Assembly: GCA_900542765.1 (NCBI GenBank)
Contig: UQOX01000001.1
Coordinates: forward strand, 66,180 to 130,179
Direction of reading: 5' to 3'
DNA length: 64,000 bases
Source of the DNA: an uncultured Porphyromonadaceae bacterium
GTDB taxonomy: Bacteria; Bacteroidota; Bacteroidia; Bacteroidales; UBA11471
The translations under genes were made by a program, and so were the position numbers. The notes under the pieces were generated by a model. It did not search any database, had not been told where the DNA came from, and worked only from the letters and a program-made list of their open reading frames with translations. Positions 9,205 to 17,694 of the stretch are shown one piece after another; the stretch's first letter is position 1, and each line of letters opens with the position of its first letter.

Positions 9205-11793
9205 ATGAAGAAACAACTCCTTGCTTCCCTCTGCGCCGGCTTGTGCCTGCTCACCGCCCAAGCGCAAGACCTGTTACCGTACCAAAACGCCAACCTCACA
9301 CCCGAAGAACGCGCCGAAGACCTGCTGCACCGCCTCACCCTGAAAGAGAAGGTGTCGCTCATGAAAAACGGCTCAGCCGCCGTCGACCGGTTGGGCATTC
9401 CCGCCTACGACTGGTGGAACGAAGCGCTGCACGGCGTAGGCCGCGCGGGACTGGCCACGGTATTCCCGCAAACGATAGGCATGGCCGCCACCTTCGACGA
9501 CAAGGCCGTGTATGAGACCTTCAACATCGTCTCGACCGAAGCGCGAGCCAAGCACCACGAGTTCAAACGCACCCAAGACAAGCTGCAACGTTACCAGGGA
9601 CTTACCTTCTGGACCCCCAATATCAACATCTTCCGCGACCCGCGCTGGGGACGCGGACAAGAGACCTACGGCGAAGACCCCTACCTCACCGGCCGCATGG
9701 GGGTTGCCGTGGTGCTCGGCCTGCAAGGCGACACGACGGCCCGATACAACAAGCTGCACGCCTGCGCCAAGCACTTTGCCGTGCACAGCGGCCCCGAATG
9801 GAACCGACACTCGTTCGATGCCGAAAACATCGCCCCGCGCGACTTGTGGGAGACCTATCTGCCGGCCTTCAAGGAACTGGTGCAGGAAGCCCGCGTGAAA
9901 GAGGTCATGTGTGCCTATAACCGCTACGAGGGCGAACCTTGCTGCGGCAGCAAGCAACTGCTCATTCACATTCTGCGCGAACAGTGGGGCTACCGCGACA
10001 TCGTCGTCTCGGATTGCAGCGCCATCACCGACTTCTTCAAGGAAGGCCATCATGAAACGCACCCGTCGAAAGAGGCCGCCTCGGCCGATGCCGTCATCAG
10101 CGGCACCGACCTCGAATGCGGAAGCAACTACTCGTCGCTGGTGAAAGCCGTGCGCGACGGCCTCATCACCGAAGACCAAATCGACACCTCGGTGCGCCGC
10201 CTGCTGAAAGCCCGCTTCGAACTGGGACTTTTCGACCCCGACAGCATCGTGCCCTGGGCCCGCATTCCCTACTCGGTCGTAGACTGTGACGAGCACAAGG
10301 CCAAAGCCCTCGAAATGGCCCGCAAAAGCATGACCCTCCTCTATAACAAAGAAAACCTCCTTCCCCTCGACAAGAACAGTCGCATTGCCGTCATCGGCCC
10401 CAACGCCGGCGACTCGGTGATGCAATGGGGCAACTACAACGGATTCCCCTCGCACACCGCCACCCTGCTCCTCGGCTTGCAGGAGAAGGGCATCGACTTC
10501 TCCTACCAAAAGGGGTGCAACTGGGTCGAAGACCAAATTTTCAACAGCGTCTTCAACCGTTGTTCGTCCGAGGGTAAAACCGGATTCTCGGCCACCTACT
10601 GGAACAATACCGACATGCAGGGCGACGCCGTCACACGCACCCATGTAGCCCTCCCGTTCAACTTCGACATCGGCGGCGCCGACGGTTTTGCGGCCGGAGT
10701 ATCGCTCTATGACTTTTCGAGCCGCTACACCGCCACGTTCACGCCCGAACGCGACGGGGAGTATATCTTCACCCTGTCGGCCAACGACGGATTCCGCCTC
10801 ATTATCGACGGCGACACCCTCTCGAACCTTTGGTTCGACTCGCAATCGCGTGCCAACAACGAAATAAAATTCACCGCCGAAGCCGGCAAATCCTATGATG
10901 TCGTCGTCGAATATGTGCAAGGCGGCGGTGAAGGCCACCTGCGCTTCGACGTAGGCCAATATGCCACGGTCGATGCCGAAGCCCTGGCCCGCAGCATCGA
11001 CGAGGAAGTGGTCGTCTTTGCCGGCGGCATCACGCCCCGTCTCGAAGGCGAAGAGATGCGGGTCAACTATCCGGGCTTCAAAGGGGGCGACCGCACCGTC
11101 ATCGAACTGCCCCAGGTGCAGAGAGAGGTCATCAAGGCGCTGAAAAAAGCCGGCAAGAAGGTGATTCTCGTACTCAACTCGGGTAGCGCCATCGGCCTCG
11201 AAGAGGAGTTGCCTTGCGTCGACGCCATACTGCAAGCCTGGTACCCGGGACAAGCCGGCGGCACGGCGGTGGCCGATGTCCTCTTCGGCGACTACAACCC
11301 GGCCGGACGTCTCCCCGTGACCTTCTACAAAAGCACCGCCCAACTGCCCGACTTCGAAGACTACAACATGACGGGACGCACCTACCGATACATGACCGAA
11401 GAACCGCTCTTCCCCTTCGGCCACGGCCTGAGCTACACCACCTTCTCCTACGGCAAGGCGTCGCTCGACCAGAAAGCCCGCGCCGGCAAAGAAAACAGCC
11501 TCACCCTCTCCCTCACCAATACCGGCAGCCGTGACGGCGACGAAGTGGTGCAGGTGTATGTGCGCAACCTCCAAGACCCGCAAGGGCCCAAGAAATCGCT
11601 GCGCGCCTTCAAACGGGTGCACCTGCGTGCCGGAGAGACCCAAAAAGTGCGCATCGACCTGCGGGCTTCGACGTTCGACTTCTTCGACCCGGCAACCGGC
11701 TCGGTATGGTGCAAACCCGGGAAATACGAAATCCTTTACGGTGGAACTTCGGCCGACAACGGGCTGAAACGTTTTACCGTCACCGTGAAATAA
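9205..11793 (+). CDS. Secreted glycoside hydrolase family 3 enzyme with inserted PA14 domain (beta-xylosidase/alpha-L-arabinofuranosidase type)
   Basis: The 862-residue product starts with a signal peptide (MKKQLLASLCAGLCLLTAQAQ). Domains in order are the GH3 catalytic barrel, with the probable nucleophile Asp270 in VVSDCSAI; the GH3 alpha/beta sandwich; a PA14 domain at about 455-590, inserted in the sandwich (YTATFTPERDGEYIF, NDGFRLIIDG); and a C-terminal fibronectin-III-like domain. PA14 insertions are typical of GH3 enzymes acting on branched plant glycans. It has its own promoter just after the arabinose operon, so release of xylose or arabinose from hemicellulose is likely. Exact substrate cannot be read from the sequence; beta-glucosidase is an alternative. 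Confidence 0.92.
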   Translation: MKKQLLASLCAGLCLLTAQAQDLLPYQNANLTPEERAEDLLHRLTLKEKVSLMKNGSAAVDRLGIPAYDWWNEALHGVGRAGLATVFPQTIGMAATFDDKAVYETFNIVSTEARAKHHEFKRTQDKLQRYQGLTFWTPNINIFRDPRWGRGQETYGEDPYLTGRMGVAVVLGLQGDTTARYNKLHACAKHFAVHSGPEWNRHSFDAENIAPRDLWETYLPAFKELVQEARVKEVMCAYNRYEGEPCCGSKQLLIHILREQWGYRDIVVSDCSAITDFFKEGHHETHPSKEAASADAVISGTDLECGSNYSSLVKAVRDGLITEDQIDTSVRRLLKARFELGLFDPDSIVPWARIPYSVVDCDEHKAKALEMARKSMTLLYNKENLLPLDKNSRIAVIGPNAGDSVMQWGNYNGFPSHTATLLLGLQEKGIDFSYQKGCNWVEDQIFNSVFNRCSSEGKTGFSATYWNNTDMQGDAVTRTHVALPFNFDIGGADGFAAGVSLYDFSSRYTATFTPERDGEYIFTLSANDGFRLIIDGDTLSNLWFDSQSRANNEIKFTAEAGKSYDVVVEYVQGGGEGHLRFDVGQYATVDAEALARSIDEEVVVFAGGITPRLEGEEMRVNYPGFKGGDRTVIELPQVQREVIKALKKAGKKVILVLNSGSAIGLEEELPCVDAILQAWYPGQAGGTAVADVLFGDYNPAGRLPVTFYKSTAQLPDFEDYNMTGRTYRYMTEEPLFPFGHGLSYTTFSYGKASLDQKARAGKENSLTLSLTNTGSRDGDEVVQVYVRNLQDPQGPKKSLRAFKRVHLRAGETQKVRIDLRASTFDFFDPATGSVWCKPGKYEILYGGTSADNGLKRFTVTVK

Positions 11794-11817
11794 GCGACGG
11801 GCTCCGCCCTAACGACA

Positions 11818-11849
11818 CGTCGGCCGACACATCTCTGTGTCGGCCGACG
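11818..11849. terminator. Hairpin between convergent genes
   Basis: A perfect 14-base stem with a TCTC loop (CGTCGGCCGACACA and its complement) lies between the GH3 stop and the stop of the convergent AraC-type gene. There is no T run, so it may act as a bidirectional, factor-assisted terminator or an RNA 3'-end stabiliser. Confidence 0.65.
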
Positions 11850-11871
11850 GCATATACAGGAGGGGGCTCGA

Positions 11872-12795
11872 TCAACTTTGCTTGTACTCCGACGGCGACA
11901 TGCCCGTGCGCCGCTTGAAATAGGTGCCAAAAAACGACTGGTTGGGAAAGTTGAGATAATAAGCCACCTGTTGAATGCTCATCGAGGAGAATTTCAAGAG
12001 ATTCTTGGCTTCGAGTATGACGCACTCGTCGATCCAGTCGGCGGCCGAACGGCCACTGACCTGCTTGATGAGCGTCGTCAGATATTTGGGGGTAATGTGG
12101 AGCAGTGAGGCATAGAAGCTCAGCGAACGCTCTTCCCGGTAATGCAGTTGCAAGTAGCGCATGAAATCGCGGAAATACTCTTCACCCCGATTGTGCACGG
12201 TCTCGATAGAGGCCGTTTGGCGCATCTCCATAACACGGGAAAGTATGGCACACACCTTGTAAATGGCAATGCTGGCATACCCCCGCAGAATCTCTTTTTG
12301 GTAAGGCTTCCCCGAGAGCTTCTTCATCTCACGCTCTATCGTCTCAAAAAGTTGCCGCATGTCGTCGAGCTCCTCGGTCGAAATCGTGATGCAGGGATTT
12401 TCCAGGACGAGGGAGAACTGGGGCAACAGGTTGCGCAGGTCGATGTGCACATCGCGGAGGAAATTCTCGTCGAAAGACATGAGATGCACCACACTGTCTT
12501 CGATTTCGTCGACCTTCACAATCGTGTTGGGCACGTTGATGTAGAGCATATTCTCCTGTAAAATATACTGTTTGAGGTTCGACGTGAAACGCACCTTCCC
12601 TCTCTCGCACACGATGGCCGTCATGGCATTGATGCGGCAGGGATATGAAAATATGGGAAGCACCTCCTGGGCTATCTCTTTTTTATTGATGCCGTGATAG
12701 GTCGAGATGAGACAACCGTCATGAAAGGTGCTTTGCACGTTCGATTCCTTAAAAGCCTCTTGCAAGGAGAAATTCACAATATTCATCTGTTCCAT
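11872..12795 (-). CDS. AraC-family transcriptional regulator
   Basis: The 307-residue protein has an N-terminal cupin-like sensing region (about 30-110, INAMTAIVCERGKVRF). The C-terminal double helix-turn-helix of the AraC/XylS family covers about 205-305; the second helix pair includes SIQQVAYYLNFPNQSFFGTYFKR and ends TGMSPSEYKQS. The frame extends upstream to an ATG at 12837, but a TATATTTG promoter element at 12822-12815 lies inside that extension, so the ATG at 12795 is preferred. It is convergent with the GH3 gene and may regulate nearby glycan genes, but no target site could be identified. Confidence 0.9.
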   Translation of the reverse strand: MEQMNIVNFSLQEAFKESNVQSTFHDGCLISTYHGINKKEIAQEVLPIFSYPCRINAMTAIVCERGKVRFTSNLKQYILQENMLYINVPNTIVKVDEIEDSVVHLMSFDENFLRDVHIDLRNLLPQFSLVLENPCITISTEELDDMRQLFETIEREMKKLSGKPYQKEILRGYASIAIYKVCAILSRVMEMRQTASIETVHNRGEEYFRDFMRYLQLHYREERSLSFYASLLHITPKYLTTLIKQVSGRSAADWIDECVILEAKNLLKFSSMSIQQVAYYLNFPNQSFFGTYFKRRTGMSPSEYKQS

Positions 12796-12814
12796 ATAAT
12801 CATGCTTTACAGAG

Positions 12815-12822
12815 CAAATATA
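12815..12822 (-). promoter_or_regulatory. -7 element of the AraC-type gene
   Basis: CAAATATA on the plus strand reads TATATTTG on the minus strand, matching TAnnTTTG, with transcription expected to start near 12809. No clear TTTG lies at the proper upstream distance, so the promoter may need an activator. Confidence 0.5.
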
Positions 12823-12973
12823 AGAATTTTCAGACAAAATATTATTCGATATATCGTTTTTTTGAACATATCGACCATTTCTTGCCCCCGATTCCTGCCG
12901 GCACCGCCATCGCTAAAAGAGACTCCCCGTCGCGCTCGACATGTTTCTACTCCCCCCGTCTGATAATGACTCC

Positions 12974-13033
12974 GACGGCTCGGGACAGGACATAAAAGAG
13001 ATGGCCCCGAGGAGAGGTCTCCCCAGAGCCGTC
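12974..13033. repeat. Long inverted repeat in the 357-base gap between dnaX and the AraC-type gene
   Basis: GACGGCTC (12974-12981) pairs with GAGCCGTC (13026-13033), enclosing a smaller GGAGA/TCTCC hairpin near 13010-13021. The rest of the gap (12823-13152) shows no credible reading frame and no tRNA. It lies downstream of dnaX on the minus strand, so it could end that transcript, but lacks a T run. A structured RNA is an alternative. Confidence 0.4.
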
Positions 13034-13152
13034 TGTCTATGGAAAATGTCATAAAACCCTCTATTGCGGGGAGAGGACAGATGCAAGAGAATCCGCCTCG
13101 AGTCCCGTCCCCCACAGGTCGACCCGTCGCTCCGCAGGGCGACAAAAAAAAT

Positions 13153-14946
13153 TCAGGAAAGTTCGAGGCCGAAAATCTCTTTCAGCCGGTTGAGTTCCGG
13201 ATTTTGCTCGGCCAGCAACACAAAACGTTCACCGGGGCTGAATGCCTTCTGCCGCTCTTCCCGCTCCCGTTCGCGCACCTGCATCGAGAGGTGAGAATTG
13301 CGCAGACTGGTACGCAGGAAAGCCAGGAGGTCGGCCGCCCGTCCGTTGAGTTTGTCCATCTGCGCACGATTGTCGACCACCACCTCAAATGTCGTGGCAT
13401 CGAGCAGTTGCGGCATGCACAGATACATCGTCTGCACCAATACCGTCTCGGTAGGAATCTGTTTGGTAAAACGCAACCACACCTCGTGCAGGGCATCGAG
13501 GGTAAAAGGCTCGTTCATCTCGGCAGTCGGCTGTTTTTCAACGACAGGTGTCTCGGAAGGGTCGGGCTCGATGCCGTGTTTGAGCGAGATGCGGGGAATC
13601 TTGCGGGCGGTCGGTTTGGAAGGAGAGCCCACTTGCGCAACCGGAATCGGAGGCCGCTGCGGAGTCTCCTGCGAGACGGACTCCGTCGCTCCCTCCCGAG
13701 GGGCAGCCGGTTCCCTCTCTGCCGGAGCAGAGGGGCCGGCAGCCGGTTTATTTGTGTGAGCGGTAGCCGGCGACACCGCTGGACGAGGGTTTGCCGTCGC
13801 AGGGGGAACGGCCGCGGCAAGGGTCGTGCCGGCCAACGGCTGGCTCACGACCGGGGTATTCAGGGAACAAATCTTTATGAGCATGAGCTCGACAAGCAGA
13901 CGCTTGTTGTTGCTGATACGGTAATCGAGGTCGCAACGGTTGCTCAAATCCATGGCCGCATAGAGGAAACGTTTGTCGCATCGGGCAGCCTGAGCGGCAT
14001 ACTGCCCGGCCACCGTGGCACCCACGTCGAGCAACGGAAGGGTCGAGGCATCTTTGCTCACCATGAGGTCCCTGAAATGGCTGCTCAACCCGTTGACAAA
14101 AAGTTGGGCACCAAAGCCGGCACGCAACACGGCGTCGAAGACGAGCAGGGCGGCCGGGACATCACCGGCGAGCAGGGCATCGGTGAGTTTGAAGTAATAG
14201 TCATAGTCGAGAATGTTGAGATTCTCGATGGTGTTCTGATAGGTGAGGTTCCCGCCCGAAGAGGCCGCCACTTGGTCGAAGATGGAGAGGGCATCGCGCA
14301 TGCCGCCATCGGCCTTGCGGGCGATGACATTGAGGGCGTCGTCTTCGACGGTAAACCCTTCCTGGGAGGCGACATAGCGCAGGTGTTCGACCATGTCTTC
14401 GATGGTGATGCGCTGGAAGTCATAGATCTGGCAGCGCGACAGTATCGTGGGCAGGAGCTTGTGCTTCTCGGTCGTGGCCAAGATGAAGATGGCGTGGTGG
14501 GGCGGCTCTTCGAGCGTCTTCAAGAAGGCGTTGAAGGCGGCCGTCGACAACATGTGCACCTCGTCGATGATGAAGACCTTGTAACGGCCCAGTTGGGGCG
14601 GCACACGCACCTTGTCGATGAGGCTGCGTATCTCGTCGACCGAATTGTTCGACGCGGCGTCGAGCTCGATGATGTTATAGGAGCGCTGCTCGTTGAAGGC
14701 ACGGCACGACTCGCATTCGTTGCAGGCCTCCCCGTCGGGCGTAGGGTGTTCGCAGTTGATGGTCTTGGCAAAGATGCGGGCACAGGTGGTCTTTCCCACA
14801 CCGCGCGTACCGCAGAAGAGATAGGCATGAGCCAGCTTGCGGGTGATGACGGCCGCTTTGAGCGTCTGCACCAAAGCCTTCTGCCCGACGACCGATTGGA
14901 AGGTCGCAGGGCGGTATTTCCGGGCCGATACGATATAGTTGTCCAT
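13153..14946 (-). CDS. dnaX: DNA polymerase III subunit gamma/tau
   Basis: This 597-residue clamp-loader ATPase begins MDNYIVSARKYRPATF. It has the P-loop GTRGVGKTTCARIF, the zinc-binding cysteines in the segment starting CEHPTPDGEACNECESC, the Walker B/DEVHMLS motif and the arginine-finger region around SRCQIYDFQ. A Pro/Ala-rich linker (about 375-470) separates the ATPase domain from a tau-like C-terminal domain. The frame is open far upstream, but the ATG at 14946 fits family N termini and sits right after a promoter. I see no obvious A-rich slippery site for a programmed frameshift, so one long product is expected. Confidence 0.97.
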   Translation of the reverse strand: MDNYIVSARKYRPATFQSVVGQKALVQTLKAAVITRKLAHAYLFCGTRGVGKTTCARIFAKTINCEHPTPDGEACNECESCRAFNEQRSYNIIELDAASNNSVDEIRSLIDKVRVPPQLGRYKVFIIDEVHMLSTAAFNAFLKTLEEPPHHAIFILATTEKHKLLPTILSRCQIYDFQRITIEDMVEHLRYVASQEGFTVEDDALNVIARKADGGMRDALSIFDQVAASSGGNLTYQNTIENLNILDYDYYFKLTDALLAGDVPAALLVFDAVLRAGFGAQLFVNGLSSHFRDLMVSKDASTLPLLDVGATVAGQYAAQAARCDKRFLYAAMDLSNRCDLDYRISNNKRLLVELMLIKICSLNTPVVSQPLAGTTLAAAVPPATANPRPAVSPATAHTNKPAAGPSAPAEREPAAPREGATESVSQETPQRPPIPVAQVGSPSKPTARKIPRISLKHGIEPDPSETPVVEKQPTAEMNEPFTLDALHEVWLRFTKQIPTETVLVQTMYLCMPQLLDATTFEVVVDNRAQMDKLNGRAADLLAFLRTSLRNSHLSMQVREREREERQKAFSPGERFVLLAEQNPELNRLKEIFGLELS

Positions 14947-14953
14947 AATGAGA

Positions 14954-14984
14954 CAAAGATAATGAATGGCAAATAAAAGGCAAA
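14954..14984 (-). promoter_or_regulatory. dnaX promoter
   Basis: On the minus strand TTTG (14984-14981), 19 bases, then TATCTTTG (14961-14954) match the Bacteroidetes consensus fully. The expected start of transcription is about 14947-14949, one to three bases before the dnaX ATG, which predicts a leaderless or nearly leaderless mRNA. Confidence 0.8.
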
Positions 14985-15324
14985 GGGGAAACGAAGTTTT
15001 CTTGTCCGCAACGGTGGGTTCTCTTCCACGACGTTTCCCGCCGAGCGGGGCAGAAGCACAGCTGGGAGGGAAATGACGGTTGGAGGGGGGGGGAGGACAG
15101 GCGGTCACCCCGCCTCGCGAAGCGAGGTTCGGGGAAAAGGCGGCGCCATGCGTGCGAACGATGGGTTCCCCGTCGGGCGGGCACGGTGCGACGGGGCAAG
15201 GGAACAGCAACTGGCAATAAAAGGGGCCAAAAGGTCCTGCCCGGAAATTTTCCGGAAGAAACATTCTCTTGGAAAACGGATTACCGGACAATTCCGTTTT
15301 TATCCCCCGTAACGATTTTTTTTG
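14985..15324. other. Gene-free, very GC-rich spacer
   Basis: No convincing gene lies between the dnaX promoter and the next promoter. Visible items are a run of nine G at 15085-15093, a short hairpin CCTCGC-GAA-GCGAGG near 15112-15126, and a small ATTTTCCGGAA-type palindrome near 15245. Frames through it give low-complexity Pro/Arg-rich translations typical of noncoding GC-rich DNA. Confidence 0.5.
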
Positions 15325-15332
15325 TATATTTG
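15325..15332 (+). promoter_or_regulatory. -7 element of the GNAT/IbrA/IbrB cassette
   Basis: TATATTTG matches TAnnTTTG and lies 47 bases before the ATG at 15380. A TTTT rather than TTTG occurs about 24 bases upstream, so only the -7 box is well supported. Confidence 0.5.
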
Positions 15333-15379
15333 CGACAAACGGCCGTGAGCCGGAAAGATTCTCCACGAAATAAGTGCAC

Positions 15380-15802
15380 ATGAAAATCGAAATTCTGGGA
15401 GGCACATCACCCCGCTTGTACAAGTTGGTCGCTCCCCTTGTTATGAACGCAGCCGTCTTGCGACAGAACGACAATTATCCCTACAAAACCTCGCAGCGCC
15501 ACGAGTGGCTGCTTGCTCTCGACGACGAGGACGAAAACAAGATTTCGGGCTTTTTCCCCGTCGAACGCCGCGAGGGGTATGCCTACATCAACAACTACTA
15601 TCTCTCGCCCGAGGCCGAGGAGTCTGTTTTGCAGGCACTTATCGAGAAATCCATCGAGATGTATGTCCCGATGGGTCCGCTGGTCGCCGTTGTCCATACG
15701 CGTGATGCCGAAGCCTTTCTTGAAAAAGGTTTTGTGATTGAACGGGAATGGAAACACTATGTGAAAATGAAATACCAGGCAGGCGATGGAAAAACGTCGT
15801 AA
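15380..15802 (+). CDS. GNAT-like protein encoded with IbrA/IbrB
   Basis: The product has 140 residues. The C-terminal half (MGPLVAVVHTRDAEAFLEKGF, then a final strand) looks like the last strands of an N-acetyltransferase fold, but the acetyl-CoA loop Q/RxxGxG/A is not evident, so activity is doubtful. The frame also offers GTG at 15374; ATG 15380 is chosen. Its last 17 bases overlap the start of the IbrA-like gene, indicating translational coupling, so it probably works with IbrA and IbrB. The GNAT assignment is tentative. Confidence 0.75.
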   Translation: MKIEILGGTSPRLYKLVAPLVMNAAVLRQNDNYPYKTSQRHEWLLALDDEDENKISGFFPVERREGYAYINNYYLSPEAEESVLQALIEKSIEMYVPMGPLVAVVHTRDAEAFLEKGFVIEREWKHYVKMKYQAGDGKTS

Positions 15803-17087
15803 CGTGTATGAAGCGGCTCTCTCGCGCATAGAAAAAATCTTCACCGATTTCGACAATGTCTATGTCTCCTTTTCGGGCGGGAAAGACAGCGGGGTATTGC
15901 TCAACCTCTGCATCGACTATGTGCGCAGACACCGGTTGAATCGCCGCATCGGCGTTTTCCACATGGACTACGAGGTGCAATACTCCGAAACGCTGAAATA
16001 TGTCGAGGAGGTACTCGCGCAAAACACCGACATTCTCGACATCTACCGCGTGTGCGTGCCGTTCAAGGTACAGACCTGCACCTCGATGCACCAAAGCTAC
16101 TGGCGCCCGTGGGACGATGACATGAAGGAGCTTTGGGTGAGGGAAATGCCGCACTCGGCCTACCGGAAGGAAGATTTCGATTTCTTTTCCGACGATTTGT
16201 GGGACTATGATTTCCAGATAAAATTTGCCGAGTGGCTGCACCGTTACAAGCGGGCGGGGCGCACCTGCTGCCTGGTGGGCATTCGCACGCAGGAGAGTTT
16301 CAACCGCTGGCGCTCGATACACAGCGACAAGAACTATTGCTGCTACGAGCGTTTCAAGTGGACACGCAAGATTGCCGACGATGTCTACAACGCCTACCCC
16401 ATATATGACTGGCGCACGACCGACGTGTGGGTGGCCAACGGCCGTTTCGGGTGGTCCTACAACCACCTCTACGACCTCTATTACCAGGCCGGCGTCTCCA
16501 TCGAAAAACAACGGGTGGCCAGCCCCTTCATCTCGGCGGCGATACCCAGCCTGCAACTCTACCGGGCCATCGACCCGCAGATGTGGGGGCGCATGATAAG
16601 TCGTGTCAACGGCGTAAACTTTGCCGGCATCTACGGCAACACCTCGGCCATGGGGTGGTACACGGTGAAATGCCCGCCCAACATGACATGGGAAAAATAC
16701 ATGCACTTCCTGCTCAGCACCCTGCCCGAAGACATACGCCAGGGCTATCTCGACAAGTTGAGCGTGAGCATTGCCTTCTGGCGCGACAAGGGCGGTTGCC
16801 TGGCCGATGAGACCATCGACAAGTTGCGGAAGATGGGGGTCGAGATAGAGGTCGGGGAATCGACCAATTACAAAACCGACAAAAAACCGGTGCGCATGGC
16901 ATATCTCGATGACATCGACATCGAGGAGTTCAGGGAGTTGCCCTCGTTCAAACGCATGTGCATCTGCATTCTCAAAAACGACCATTCGTGCAAATACATG
17001 GGATTCGCCCCCACGAAGGCCGAGAAAGAACGACGCGACCAAATCATGGAAAAATATAAAAAATACTATGGCGAAAATAAAGAATGA
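15786..17087 (+). CDS. ibrA: IbrA-like PAPS-reductase family protein (DUF3440)
   Basis: The 433-residue protein opens with a phosphoadenosine-phosphosulfate-reductase-type ATP-pyrophosphatase domain; the PP-loop SFSGGKDSG is at residues 28-36. Cysteines in RTCCLVGIRTQES and the DWRTTDVW segment are typical of the DUF3440/IbrA family, which carries a further C-terminal region. Classical sulfate-assimilation genes are absent around it, so a sulfur-assimilation role is unlikely. E. coli IbrA/IbrB were described as activators of phage-borne immunoglobulin-binding genes; the biochemical function is unknown. PP-loop relatives such as DndC modify DNA, so nucleic-acid modification is a possibility. 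It overlaps both neighbours. Confidence 0.85.
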   Translation: MEKRRNVYEAALSRIEKIFTDFDNVYVSFSGGKDSGVLLNLCIDYVRRHRLNRRIGVFHMDYEVQYSETLKYVEEVLAQNTDILDIYRVCVPFKVQTCTSMHQSYWRPWDDDMKELWVREMPHSAYRKEDFDFFSDDLWDYDFQIKFAEWLHRYKRAGRTCCLVGIRTQESFNRWRSIHSDKNYCCYERFKWTRKIADDVYNAYPIYDWRTTDVWVANGRFGWSYNHLYDLYYQAGVSIEKQRVASPFISAAIPSLQLYRAIDPQMWGRMISRVNGVNFAGIYGNTSAMGWYTVKCPPNMTWEKYMHFLLSTLPEDIRQGYLDKLSVSIAFWRDKGGCLADETIDKLRKMGVEIEVGESTNYKTDKKPVRMAYLDDIDIEEFRELPSFKRMCICILKNDHSCKYMGFAPTKAEKERRDQIMEKYKKYYGENKE

Positions 17088-17595
17088 AGAGCGATACAGA
17101 AGTCCCGTCTACAAAGTCATACCCGTCCCGGTCGACAAGGTGGTGGCCAATGCCTATAATCCCAACGTGGTGGCTCCTCCCGAGATGAAATTGCTCGAAC
17201 TCTCGATATGGGAAGACGGCTACACGATGCCTTGCGTGTGTTACTATGTCGCCGACAAAGATGTCTATGAACTGGTCGACGGCTATCACCGGTACCTGGT
17301 GATGAAGACCTCCCGTCGCATCTTCGAACGCGAACACGGCCTCTTGCCCGTGGTGGTCATCGAAAAAGACCTTTCCAACCGCATGGCCTCGACGATACGC
17401 CACAACCGGGCCCGCGGCACGCACAACGTGGAGTTGATGAGCGAAATCGTCTCGGAACTGACCAAGGCCGGCATGTCCGACCGTTGGATAGAGCGCAACA
17501 TAGGCATGGACAAAGATGAGCTGTTGCGCCTGAAACAGATTACCGGATTGGCGGCACTTTTTGCCAATAAGGATTTCTCGCTTACCGACGATTGA
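17068..17595 (+). CDS. ibrB: IbrB-like ParB/sulfiredoxin-fold protein
   Basis: The 175-residue product carries a ParB N-terminal-type fold. Features are the N-terminal strand PVDKVVANAYNPN, LVDGYHRYLVM (the ParB/Srx DGxHR motif) and ASTIRHNRARGTHN, followed by a helical tail with a possible HTH (MSDRWIERNIGMDKDELLRLK). It starts at 17068, inside the last 20 bases of the IbrA-like gene. Proteins of this type bind nucleotides (CTP in ParB) or cut DNA; IbrB itself lacks the partition helix-turn-helix pair. It ends the cassette and is followed by a terminator. Confidence 0.85.
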   Translation: MAKIKNEERYRSPVYKVIPVPVDKVVANAYNPNVVAPPEMKLLELSIWEDGYTMPCVCYYVADKDVYELVDGYHRYLVMKTSRRIFEREHGLLPVVVIEKDLSNRMASTIRHNRARGTHNVELMSEIVSELTKAGMSDRWIERNIGMDKDELLRLKQITGLAALFANKDFSLTDD

Positions 17596-17620
17596 CGCCC
17601 TTTGGTGCTGCACCTTTTGC

Positions 17621-17658
17621 CAGCGAGCCGGCCGAAAGACTTTCCGGCCGGCTCGCTG
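17621..17658. terminator. Bidirectional terminator after the IbrA/IbrB cassette
   Basis: CAGCGAGCCGGCCGAAAG pairs with CTTTCCGGCCGGCTCGCTG around a short loop, preceded by TTTTGC and followed by CCTTTTC. It sits between the IbrB-like stop and the stop of the convergent glucosaminidase gene and can serve both. Confidence 0.8.
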
Positions 17659-17694
17659 CCTTTTCACTTGTCATTGCGACGGTGCGCCGCCATT

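Noticed and set aside
13153..14946. Programmed frameshift in dnaX
   Set aside because: I found no A-rich slippery heptamer followed by a structure at the linker, so a single reading is assumed.
13039..14976. A long plus-strand open frame opposite dnaX
   Set aside because: dnaX on the minus strand has clear motifs and a promoter; the plus frame is an antisense shadow.
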